DNA from: Symsagittifera roscoffensis
Lineage: Eukaryota > Xenacoelomorpha > Acoela > Convolutidae
Assembly (NCBI RefSeq): GCF_963678635.1
Contig: NC_087070.1
Span: forward strand, 7,412,539-7,476,538
Length of the DNA stretch: 64,000 bases
Reading direction: 5' to 3'
Numbering within the stretch: the first letter of the stretch is position 1; the number at the start of each line of letters is the position of its first letter. Both the position numbers and the translations under genes were made by a program. A model generated the notes under the pieces. That model did no database searches, had not been told where the DNA came from, and was given only the letters and a program-made list of their open reading frames with translations. Positions 9,874 to 22,000 of the stretch are shown here, one piece after another.

Positions 9874-12800
9874 ATGAGTTTAGACAAGTCAAGGATACCA
9901 AAACGAGGTAATAGCTCTAGGAAATTCATACCTGAAAAGCAAAGAAAAACGATGACCGATCCTTTTGTGGATTGGATCAAGCGATCCCGGTCCGATAAAG
10001 AGGAGACGGTTTCAGGCAGAATGGTTGAAACGAGAAGTCAGAAGACCTCAGAGGAGCGAAGAGAACTGTTAGAAGTGGAGGTCAATACGGACCATACCAT
10101 GAACGACAACCAGGGAGTAAATGGACTGGAAGGGAGAGGCAGAAGGCTGGCGAGTGAATCTACTCCGGTAGAACAAGGCCATGATTTTGCCACTTCCACC
10201 GGGACATTGGATCGAGAGGAGATGTCGGAACTGTCCGACATCTCAACTGAAGTAACGGCAAGTAGAAGATCTCCGACAGACAACACTATGATGGCAAGCG
10301 GAACTGGAAAACAAACAACCTCATCATCGTTCTCAGAAAGAATGAAGAACACCTTCGGAAACATCTTTCCATTCAGCATGGGAGGAGGAGCAGGAAACGA
10401 TGGTGAGTCCCAGGAGGAAGAGGATGAAGAGGAGCAAGGGGATCCAGGAGAGTGAGGCACACGTCGGAAGAGAGACTGGAACCATGGATAAATTTGGTGT
10501 AGTGACAACGATAAGCAAAGAGGCAAACACACCGGGCCAGTCACAGGACTTCGCGATTAGGACAAGTTCGGAGCCACAACCTGGAGAGAGTAGAACCAGA
10601 GGGCTTGGCAACGCGTTAATGGATCCTGAATTAAATAATGAAAAGACGTTGAAGCAGAGAGTCAAGGCCCGGATCTCGACAAGCACGAAGTTACCTGGGA
10701 CCGACAGGGTTACACCACCACTAGTGACGCCACTCATGGATAACGGGGCAGCACTAGAGGAAGCCTTAAACAACATAGTGGGCAGTTTAGGAGAACAAAA
10801 TGAACAGATGTCGATAAGGATGAGTGAACTAGAAAGAGCAGTTCACATTGAAAGAGAAAGTCTGCGGGAAGAAATAAACCGCAACAGACAAGAAGTTGGC
10901 AGAAGCGAAAAACGCTTGAAAGAAAGAACGGACGAACATATGACGAGGAACTTGTCGCGAATGACAAGAGAGGCGGAACAGAGGGAGTTACGCTTAAGAG
11001 CCGACATGGAGAAGTTAAGAATTCAGCAAGAGCAGTCTCTTGGGTCTCTTGACACAAAGATAGACGCGATGATGGAGAGGCGAACTTAGGCTATCATGGA
11101 TAGGTTGGACGGGCTACTAAGCAGCAAGAGTGGACCAAAAGAAGGAGAGCCGAACTCGGGAGGTCCCAGCAGGGAACCGAGGGTGAACTTCAATGAACAT
11201 CAAAGGAGGAAGACGTATGGATCCACTAGAGGCAGGGGCAGTTCATCAGGCTATGCCACAAGGGGTAATACAGCATGGGGCCCGAACAGTAGAGCAAGTT
11301 CAACGGGGAACAGACAAACCTCGAACGAACGACCAACGCAAAGCACACATGCGACTGGGAGAAGCGATTCTGGCAACATGGGGCATACAAGCCCGAGGAG
11401 GAGTCACATGGGCCAAGCGGGAAACGCTCATGGTGATTCGGATTGCAGGGATGCACCGCACACAGAGCCTTCGACAAGGTGTGAGGACACTCAAGCGGGA
11501 CACTCAAGGGATGCTACGGCAATGGCCACAGCATTTGAACCCCTGAACAGGTCTTTAGAGACATTCCTGACGAGGTTATCAAGAACTAATGAACGCAGTG
11601 AGAAGTCCAGAAGAGTCTTTAAGAAACCAAGATGCTACAAAGACGAATCTGATGGCTGTATTGATACCTGGATAGAGGTAATGAAGCTGCATTTCGAGGA
11701 AGAGGACTTGTCGGAGAGACAGGAATGCAGCGCGCTCACCAGCAACTTAGAAGGAACAGCCCTGAACTGTGTCATGGCCAAGAAACAGTATCAACGTGAC
11801 ACTGCTGAGAAAATCTTCGAAATCTTGTTAAACCGTTTCGGATCAGGGGTGCAGGGGCACCAGGCGATGATGCGCTTCGAGAAACGGAGGCAACGAGAAG
11901 ATGAAACAATAGACAAGTTTCTCGATGATTTGGAAATGCTGAGAAGACGCAGCCAACCGGATGAGTCAAACCGAAGGATGAACCTGGCCGTAGCCTCAAA
12001 ATTCATCGATGGTGTGAAAAATGATGAACTTCGTACGATGCTAGCAACGCATTACACACCACTATCAACTAATGCGCCAACACCGGAGGAGTTGAGGCTC
12101 AAATCAAAAGAGTATCTTTTGTTGAAACCTCCTTCGAGATCTGGATATTACAAGAACAATTATGGAAATTTTAACAACGGACCAGCAAACCAAGGGAACA
12201 GTTGGTATAAACCGAGGGATGATATGGACAAGAGACGTTCTTGTGCTAATTGCAGTTCAACAGACCATCATGTGTCAGCATGCCCAGCTTACAAACAAGG
12301 CATGAAAGCAATAGGCTTTAGCCTCGAGGACGAAGATGCGTCAGAGTTGGATCATGAGGATTTCATGAGAGGAGTAATTGCGAAATTCGGCCCGAGGTGT
12401 TTCTTATGTAACTTGGAAGGTCATTTTAAATCAGATTGTCCGCAATTCTGGGATGCAGTGGCAGACATCAAGCATCCAAGACATGAAGAAGCTTTGTCAG
12501 GAGTGAAAGCCAGCAAGGCTCGACTTTTGAGTGAAGCGGAGGCACGCAGAAAGGATAAACCTCAAGAGCTGGTAGCAAAGAAGATGCAAGCGGTAACAGA
12601 GGAAGCACGTGAACCGGAACCAGCAACTGCGGTCGATGATTTCAAAATCGATTATAGGGCAGCTGCGAGGGATGCTATAAATAGAGTACAGCAGGAACTA
12701 GTGACGAAAGAGATTGAGCAAAAGGTGAAACTCGAGCTGGAGAATGAAAAATTACAGGAGCAACTGAACGCCTTTGAAGCAACGGAAGTTGAAGAGGCAA

Positions 12801-12883
12801 AAGCACCAAGCAGCTTGAGCATGAAACTTAATGTTATCTCTGGTCAGAGGTTCGGTATGGCACCGCAAGGAAGTAAAATATAG
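9874..12883 (+). mobile_element. gag region of giant element
   Basis: This structural-protein region is unusually long for gag. It has a basic N-terminal part, acidic and Gly-rich stretches, and a coiled-coil-like charged segment around 10740-11080 (ISELERAVHIERESLREEI pattern). A capsid-like helical part follows around 11620-12120. Two zinc knuckles lie near 12242-12285 (CANC...H...C) and 12400-12450 (CFLCNLEGHFKSDC). A second charged coiled-coil-like part lies near 12640-12780. The reading frames are interrupted; whether some changes of frame reflect the family's normal expression is unknown. Assignment as gag rests on the two knuckles and the position upstream of protease. Confidence 0.8.
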
Positions 12884-12895
12884 TCGATAATCTCG

Positions 12896-15800
12896 GTGGC
12901 AGGGCATCAGGTAATCAGAAATCTGAGTGAACCGTCTGAGTTCACTTTGATGCATTTGGACACATATGCAGACTATCTGAGGCAGATGGAGCCACGCACC
13001 GAGTCGAGGGCTGTGAGGGCACTACTGACCACGGGTGGCCCTCGCATGAAGAAACTTCATGGACGCTACCTAGAAGTCTATGGGCCGTATCAAGTGATGC
13101 TGAACGTGGATGGGATCAGTATCTACACCAGGACTTATGTAACAAAAGATGATGACCAAATAGGGCAGATCTATTTGGGTGAAGAGGAACTCAAAGTCCG
13201 CAGGATAGGCCATGACGCCATGATGGAACAAGACGTGGTACACATTGGATATGAAGCAGATGTGACAGCACACCTGCTCGACACCAACGGAACAAAAATC
13301 GGAGTCACAGGGCTTCTGGACACAGGAGCGGTGGTGAGTGTGATGCCGATAAAAACTTGGGAAAGAATGGGCTTCACACGGGAAGATCTGATTCCTACGA
13401 ACCTCCGACTGGCCGCCGCAAATCGAGGAGCCATCTACGTGGCCGGAAGAACACCGATAACGGTCCTTCACATGGGAGGACGAGACCTTTGGATGAGCTT
13501 CCTGGTGGTAGAGAATCTGGACGACGCCGACCAATTCATCTTGGGCAGAGATTTTGTCAGGAATTTTGACGTGATGATTGACTTGAACAATGGTCTAATA
13601 CGGATTAGAAACCCGGACCGAAAGTATGTTAAGAGACCAATTAATAGGATAATAACAGATGAAAATAAGGTACCAGTTTTTTTCGATAGAAAAGTAAAGT
13701 TACAACCAGGACAAGCTGTAGTAGCAATTTTTAGAATGAGAAATTTAAATTCGTTAAGTGATAGCAAACAGGTTTGCTTAGTACCGAATCCAAATAGTCA
13801 GAGTTCGTTGATTTTAGGCCGGAGCTTCTCGGTAACGCGAAACGGACTGTGTGTCAGTGTGTTGTTGAACACACTGGACACCACGGTTTCAATCCAGCGT
13901 GGAAAGAAGCTTGGCTACGCCTTGCCGATGAGGACCGACTATGAGGAGACACAAAACTTGAAGAAACATAATGTGAAAGACTGTCCTTATCATGCAAATA
14001 AAGATAAAATCTTAAAGAGAATTAATGAATTAAAATCCATTCATAAATTGTTTTCAATGAAATCCGAAACGGACGACGGCTTATCAAGTTGCTCGAATTT
14101 TCCGGAACGCCCCTCGTCATATGAACTAGATTCTGACAAACCGGTTTTGCCAGAAATAGAACATTTAAAAGGAAAAATAGGCGAGGGAGATTTTGAAAAA
14201 TTGCGGGACCTCCTAAATCGGAACGCCGAGGTATTTTCAAAACATAAGGCGGACATCGGTTGCTGTAATTTCGTCGAACACGAAATCGAACTAGAAGAGG
14301 GCGCCGTTCCCCATAGGGAAGGCGCAAGGCGAATGACGCCACATAAATCGGAAGCGTGCCGAGCGGAAATAGAAATGTTGCTTGAATACGACATGATAGA
14401 ACCCTCGATCGCCCTAGAATCGCCGTGGGCTTGCGGGGTAGTCATGGCGAAAAAGAAAGGGGGGCAGCTTAGATTTTGTTGCGACTTTCGTTACTTGAAC
14501 GCGGTAACGATTAAAGATGCGTACCCGATACCGCGAATAGACGAGAGCCTATCTAAACTTGGTGATGCAAAGTTCTTCACCACATTGGACTAGGGTTCTG
14601 CCTTCTGGCAGGTTCCTCTGCGAAAGAAGGACAGAGAGAAAACCGGATTCGCGTGCGAATTGGGGTTGTACCAGTGGAAGAGGATGCCCTTCGGCTTGTG
14701 CAATGCAACAGCAACTTTTCAAAGGCTGATGGCTCAGGCTTTGACAGGAGTGACCAAAAAGTACGGGAATCTCTTGATGTGCTACGTGGATGATGTAGTC
14801 ATAGCGACACCGACCCTGGAGGATCACATTGATCGGCTCGATGAGGTCTTCGGATGTATGAAAAGAGCAGGCTTGAAATGCAAACCATCGAAATGTGAAA
14901 TCCTTAGGGATTCGATCAAGTACCTGGGAAGAATGGTGGACAGGCATGGTGTGAGGCCAGATCCAGAAGCAGTAGAGGCTGTGCTGACATGGAAAGCTCC
15001 TAGAACGGACACACAGCTCATGAGCTTCCTAGGGTTTGCCAACTACTACCGTGAATTCATTAAAGGATATGCGGACAAGGTGTATCCGATGCAGAAGCTG
15101 ATGCGCAACAAAGGGAAGAAGTTCGAATGGAACGATGAGGCACAAGTTGCTTTCGAGAACATAAAGCGGGAACTGTGCGAAGCGCCAGTGCTGGGCATGC
15201 CTACAGAAAAGGGCATGTATGTTCTTGACACAGACGCATCGGTGGTGGCCATCTCAGGAATATTGCATCAAGAGCAAGAATGGAACGGAAGAACAGTTCT
15301 CCGTCCCATTGCATACGGCAGCAAAGTCTTGAGTGACACAGAGATGAAATATGGCGCACCAAAAGCAGAAATGTTTGCAGTAGTCACCTTCGTGGAGAAG
15401 TACCGTGCATACTTGGGGAGCGCTCCCTTCAAGTTACGCGTGGACAACAGAGCGTTATCCTGGTTGAAGACCTACTCGATGGATCAGAGTTATATTGGTA
15501 GGTGGATAGTAAGACTGGATGGCTACCATATGATAATCGAACATAGGATGCGTGACAAACACCAGAATGCTGACAGCCTCAGTAAGAAAACTGAATTCTA
15601 TGAAAGATTGGAGCAGAAGCAGGCCAATCAGGCGGAAGTAAAGGAGGGATTCTCGTTTCTGGACAAAGAAACTTATGAAGCGCTTCCCTTAACGAGATGG
15701 TTGGATAAGTCTGGACATCCAATTCCAGGGCATCCTGAGTTATCTGTAGAGAAAGCAGCCGAGATAAAGATCCTGTCCAAGGAGGATCCGGTCCCCTTGG

Positions 15801-18800
15801 ATTTGTTGCTGCGCTCGAACCTGGTCCAGCAAGAACTCTCTCGCATGAATATAAACAGCCTCTCATTATTGGATAAAACGGTGCAAGTCACACCACAAGT
15901 AATGCGGATGCTGGGTGGATTGTTAGAAAGAGAAGTGACCAGAGATGACCCCGAGTGGACAGCAGCAGTGGCATCGCTGACAATCAGTGAGAAGGTGAAG
16001 ATCATGCCGTCCAGACGACAACACGAAGAAAACGAGAGGGATTGTAGGACAATAGTTCAGCAACTAGTATCCTCAATACCCCAAGAGATTTTAACCAGTA
16101 CTTCTTACGGACAGAAAGGACAGGAGAGCGGCAGGCAAAAGAAAACTGTCACCTTTGTAGACCGGGATAAAGACGCTGAAGTTGTAAAACAAAATCTGCT
16201 GCAAGACTATTTGTCCGGGGAGAAGGAAGAGGAGAAAAACCAGCGATCACAAGATCAACACCCGGGACAAGTGAATTGGTCCGGGGAGTCCGAGATAGAC
16301 GAGAAAATTCCTGATGAGAAACAGGACCTAGAGAACAAGGTTTTGTCCGGGGAGTTCAGATGGATGCAAAGGAAATACAGACATGATCTGGAGGAGCGTG
16401 CAGTCTCCAGCACAACACCTTCGACGGATAATGATTCCCGAAACTCAGGAATGGATACCTATTCCGACAGGAATTCGACCTCGGGATCAGAACTGTCAGA
16501 ACTAGCGATACACACGCTACTAGTGGAAACTCGGGCGAGAGACCTGGACAGAGAGGTGTACCAGGATCCCGACAGTGATCGCTACCTAATACCAAGCGAA
16601 AGAGTCTTTGACAACGCAGCGGATGACTTAGAGACAATAGCAGTATCGAAACGTTCTATGAGCTTATTGCCACAGAAAGAGGCAGTCAGGACTGATCTTC
16701 AACCGTTTCAGCAAGAAACATAACCGTTGGCGAAGATTTGGTGTGTTAAGATGGAAGAAGACACACATCAGCCCAACGAGCTGAATAGTCAGATGAGGGT
16801 CATGAAGACGTACTTGAAGGCGAGATACAGACTCTCGGACCTTCTAAGGGCGCAGAGAAATGATCGCATGACAAGCAACCTAAAAAGGTGGATAGAAAAC
16901 GGTGCACCTGACAAAGGTGACCTAGAAGAAGACAGCTATAGGATCCTGAGACAATACTTCATGCAGAAGGAGGGGAGATTATATCTGAACAAGGACGGGA
17001 TCGTGGCTTGCAGGAGAAGAGAAGAAGACAAGGTCTTATACAAATATAACGCGATAGTGTTGCCGCAACTCTATCAGACAGAACTATTATTCAGGTCGCA
17101 TGATCAGATGGGCCATCAAGGGATCGACAAAGTGTATCAGAGGATCCTGAAGCGCTTTGAGTGGCCTGGAATGAAAAAGGCATGTGAGAAATGGGTAACA
17201 GCCTGCCTGTTATGCCAACAGGTCAAGGATCCAAGGAAGTTGCGATTTCCTTTACAGTCGATTGAGTCGTCTGAATTCAACGAGGTGGTGCAGATAGATC
17301 ACCAGAAGATATGCATGACAGACAGCGGTTACAACCAAGTCTTGGTCATGATAGATCACTTCACGAAGTATGCAGAGGCCGTGCTCTGCATAACTGCCTC
17401 GGCGGAAGAGACATGCGACCACCTGATCAATACGTGGATAGCAAGACATGGTTGTCCAATGACGTTTCAATCGGACAATGGAACGGCTTTCGTAGGCGAG
17501 CTTACGAAAGAGCTTATGAGACGGTCACAAGTCGCTCAGGCTCACCCCACGACATACCATCCTCAGACGAATGGCTTAGTGGAAAGACAGAATAGGACGT
17601 TAGTGTCGATGCTGAGGGTATATTGTTCCAGGTACATGACCGATTGGGACAGATACCTTCCACAGGTGATGGGAGCTTATAATAGCACGCAACACTCCAC
17701 CACTGGGGTCAGTCCACACATGATGCTGACGGGACACGAGAAGTCTTTACCCTTGACATTCTTCTACCCAGAGTATGAGGGGAAGAAAACATCTCCACAG
17801 GTTTACGTGAGGGATGTGATCAGACGTCAACAGGAGTTGAACGATCTGTGTAGACAAAATACTCAGCAAGCACAGGCAAGGCAGAGGAAAAGATTCGACA
17901 AGAAAGCAGCTGGTGCAAAAGCCTACTCGGTGGGAGACTACGTATGGGTATTTCAGAACGTTATACCACCGAAAGGAACAAAGAAGCTTCTAAAAAAGTG
18001 GAGGGGACCCTTCATGATTACGGAGGTGCACCAGGAGGGACGCTTTTATAGACTGAGTACTGGCCGGGCCGCCCACTACGAGAACATCAAGCCACACAAT
18101 CCATCGACAGAAGACTGGTGTATACCTGCAGACATGGAAGAAGGGGATTATTTAATGATGGATCCTGCTTGTGAGGTCAATGAAAAGGGCACCAGGGAGA
18201 AGAACGATGGAAACGAGGTCGTAGAGGAAGGTACGGATACACCATTGGACCTGGATCCAAACGAACAGATCGAAGCGGAAGATGAAACCTTACCCTACGC
18301 AGAAGAGGATTGGCGGGATCCCGAACAGACAGAGGTTCCCAAGAACTTGGAACCAGATCTTCCGTTCACGATTCAGACTCGTCAGAAGGACGGGACGAGA
18401 CAAAGAAAGAAATACAATCCTTACGGTGACGACTTTGTAGTGGATAGGATAGATCTAAAGAATATAGTGGAGGAAGTAGTGGGTTTAGAGGAAATAACCG
18501 TGTCACAAGACATTGACATAGTCGATGATCACAACGATGAGTGGGTTGACGACTGGTCGAAACCCGAAGTAGAATTCGACGATGAGCAACAGCAGTCAAA
18601 TGAACAAGACCTGACGAACCTGCGTGTCTTAGAGTGGCTGAACGAAATGACATCAGACCCTAAAGAGACCAACGTTACGATTCAAGACGTAGATCGCGAA
18701 AGCGCGAAATACATTAAGACCAAACGAGATGATCCTTCCTGGGCTGCCCAGGAAGGACAACTTCTCATTCCAGCTTCTAACCTTGACTTAATACCCGGTA

Positions 18801-19015
18801 TGCGATCGACGGGGACGCCGATGGATATTTTTGTCCGGGGAGTGGGGGTAGGACTTACCCACACTGAAAACCTGATAATAAAAAAATTGAGAATAGCAAG
18901 AGAAACAGGAGAGTTAGAAGCAGAAACAGGTGAAGAACCTAAGAAACCTGACATAGGCAGGGTAGTTGAGTCATATTTTAATTTACCAAATGAACATTCT
19001 AGTAACATAATACTA
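12896..19015 (+). mobile_element. pol region of giant element: protease, RT, RNase H, integrase
   Basis: Domains in order: retroviral-type aspartic protease near 13300-13560 (LLDTGA, then FILGRDF); RT near 14270-15000 with the YVDD box at about 14781; RNase H near 15220-15600 (LDTDAS); a long charged linker; integrase near 17090-17800 (H..H with CLLCQQ, then QIDH, SDNGTAF, VERQNR). A GPY/F-type module with WRGPF follows near 17930-18110, then an acidic tail. This order is Ty3/gypsy. The acidic tail carries several GTCCGGGGAG copies (see findings). The region is broken by a small number of interruptions. The nested LINE marks its right end. Confidence 0.92.
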
Positions 19016-19034
19016 ACATTCTAACTCCTTCTTC
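19016..19034. repeat. target-site duplication of the LINE, left copy
   Basis: ACATTCTAACTCCTTCTTC, identical to 23391-23409. The 19-bp duplication brackets the LINE. Its CTTCTTC end merges with the LINE's (TTC)n tail. Confidence 0.93.
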
Positions 19035-19051
19035 TTCTTCTTCTTCTTCTT

Positions 19052-22000
19052 CTAGGCGTTCGGCTCGTTCGAGCCATGCCCTCTCCCCCTGCATCTGTCT
19101 GTGTGTTTGGCCATGTTTGTCGCCGACAGTGTCCTGTTGCATTTGCTACATTCCTTCTTCTTTGCTATGTATTTTCTGGGTTTTTCAGCTTCTTGAGGGT
19201 TACAGACTTTGACGTGATTTTTGTATGGACCTTCTGTCTTCCATGTTTTCTGGCAACGACTGCACGTGAAAGAGTGCGAGGCTTCGGTGTGCATTCTCTT
19301 TATGTGAATCTTTAGTCCCCCTACCGATTTGCAAACCTTTTCACATATGTCACACTGTAAGTTCGTCGGGGGGAGATCGAAATTCCTCTTCTCTAACTTT
19401 TCTTCCCCATAATGGCGATTCCCTTGTTGGTACTCCCATTTCTCCAAGTGGTCCATGCGTATCTTGATTCTTCTTTTCCATTCTTTTCGGTCTAAGGCAA
19501 ATTTAGGGGCTTCGGTCCAGTTGATTCCGGCCTCCTTGAGCAACTTCCTCCAGTAGAAAATGGTTTTCCGTTTGTAACCTGGTCGCTTCTGGATTTCCTC
19601 GAGGCTGCCCAGCCACCCTAACACCGCCATTTTAACCGTCCTTGCGTTGCTCATTCTTAATATGTGGCCTATCCGCTCTAATGTACGTTTCTCGATCTTC
19701 CATCTCAATGATCTTATGTCGTACATGTTCCGGATGTCCTGCATATTAACCCCCTCATAATGCATTTGTTTCAGCGGTGGACCCTTTTTATTACTCCAGA
19801 GATATCTATACCTTTTATCTATCCACGACTGAATATTATTGATCTCTTGGTTATACCACGGCCGAGTAGCGCAATCGAATAGGAGCCCACTTTCGACACA
19901 TGCTTGCACCACTTGTGCTTGTTTCTTTCTGGGAAGTTTACTTTTCAGAAGTTGCGAGCGGCATTTTGCCCATAGGTATCCAGCTCGCTTTTTTCTATTC
20001 ATTAGGTCTTTTTTTGGACCTAGCCAACAACCCAACATGCGTATTTCTTCTGCTTCTTCTGATCCAAATAAAGCCTTTTCTTCTTTGTCTGTGTTGTTCT
20101 TTTCCTCAAATTTCTCCATGACTTCTTTGATAATGTTAACGCCCTCTTCCAGCTCTCTTTGCTCGCCGATGATAGTGGTATCATCTGCGAACAAGGATAT
20201 GGTTATGTTAACAGTTTGCGTCTCGCTGTTTGACTTTTCGATCTTGTTTATATCCGGTATATTGCTGCCTGGTATCCATCGCCATTTTATGCCCGTCTGT
20301 CCATGTTTCGCGTCTGATATCTTTTTCCGTTCATTCTCCGCTATGCGCATTACCACTTGGTGATAGATATTGAATAGACATGGCGATGTCGAGCAACCCT
20401 GCCTGAGACCCCGTTCTGGGATCCATTCCTCGCTATCTCCTTCCTTCCCTTTCACTTGGTAACTGGTTGCCTCGTGTAAATCTGCTAGGGATTCTAGGAA
20501 GGGTCCTTTCATCCCGTAGTTTCGCAGGATTTCCCAAAGAGCTGGTTTGTTCACTCTGGGATACGCTTTACGTAGGTCCAAAAGCCTTGCTTCGGGGTCA
20601 GTATGTTCAATTTGAGGCAGGTTCCAGATTGCTCGCCTCTTCTTTAGATCGTCTGCGTCTTCTGTTATTCTGACCAGGATTTGTGTTGCATCCGCAGTCG
20701 ACCTTCCGGTCCTGAAGCCGCTTTGATTGTCATCTAGAAGATTTAGGCGTTCTGTCCACTTTCTTAGTCTTTTGGACAGAATTCTTGCCAGGATCCTGCT
20801 GCCCATGGCCAATAGGCAGACTCCTCTATAGTTGTTTACATCATTTTTTCCGCCCTTCTTATGTAGGGGTACTATTTGTCCGTTTTTTAGGATTTCGTCC
20901 CATGTCGGGGCGCGGAATAAGAACATCTTTTTAACCATGGCCACTATTGCTGATTTAATATGTGGGCTGGCCAATTTGATGTACTTTATGCGGACATTGT
21001 CTTTTACGGGCGCGGACTCCCTTATTTCACTGATGCAGTCCTGTATTTCCTTATCCGATGGGGTCTCATTTAGCAGGTTATTTTCTTCGATATACTTCTT
21101 TTCCGCTCTGTGATCCCCCATACGTGCAACAGTATCCATTAGAAGCTGAGGGCTGATTTCATATCGGTTTTTCGATACTCCTTCGAAGTGGGCTTTGAAT
21201 TCATCAGTTGTGAGTGTTGTGCCAGTATCCGGTTTCCTATCTCTGCCGCCTAATTGGCGTAGTGTTCGGTACATGGTGCCCATATCTCCTTTGATGTTGG
21301 CCTGTTGGCATTCGTCTAGGATTTTATCCCACCATTCACGTTCTAATTCTTTCAGCTTCCCCTTCATTTTAGCCCTTGCTTTCCTAAGGTTGTCCCTATT
21401 ACGCAGTATATCTTGGAGTGGACGGTCTTGCTCTAAGGATTCGTTTCTATCCCTCACGGCCGATGCTATGGAATTATGGAGCTGTGACAGCTCATCTTCG
21501 TGGCCGATCGTCCACGGATTCGCTATCTGCCTGGTTCTCTTTCCACATACCTTTAATGCAGCTTGCGTTAGCGCTGTCGCTATTTCGCTCCATGAGCTAT
21601 CCTCGTCCACCTCCTTTGTCTCGGTCTCCTTTTGGAATTTTAGAGCTGTCTGCTCAGTACTCAATTTCTCCCAGTTTATTGCTGGTTTCCGTGCTACTCT
21701 TGTTGGTCTGGACCTCTTTGGGATTTTTAGGTGGAGGGATATCGGCTTGTGGTCCGATAGCGTTAGCTCTTCGGTAATTTGTATCCTTTTTGCATGCCTG
21801 TGCCTTTCTCCTCGCCTCATTATAAATCCGTCCAGCTCATACCATCTGCGGTGGCTGTGGTTAAACCAAGTTCCCCTTTTCCTAAGGTTAGAGAAAGAGT
21901 TTATCCATTGGAGATCGTGCGCTACACACCAATCGAGGAGGTCTCCTCCTGCTTCGGTTGTTGGCGTGGTTAGACCATACCTTCCATTTGTTTCACTGGC

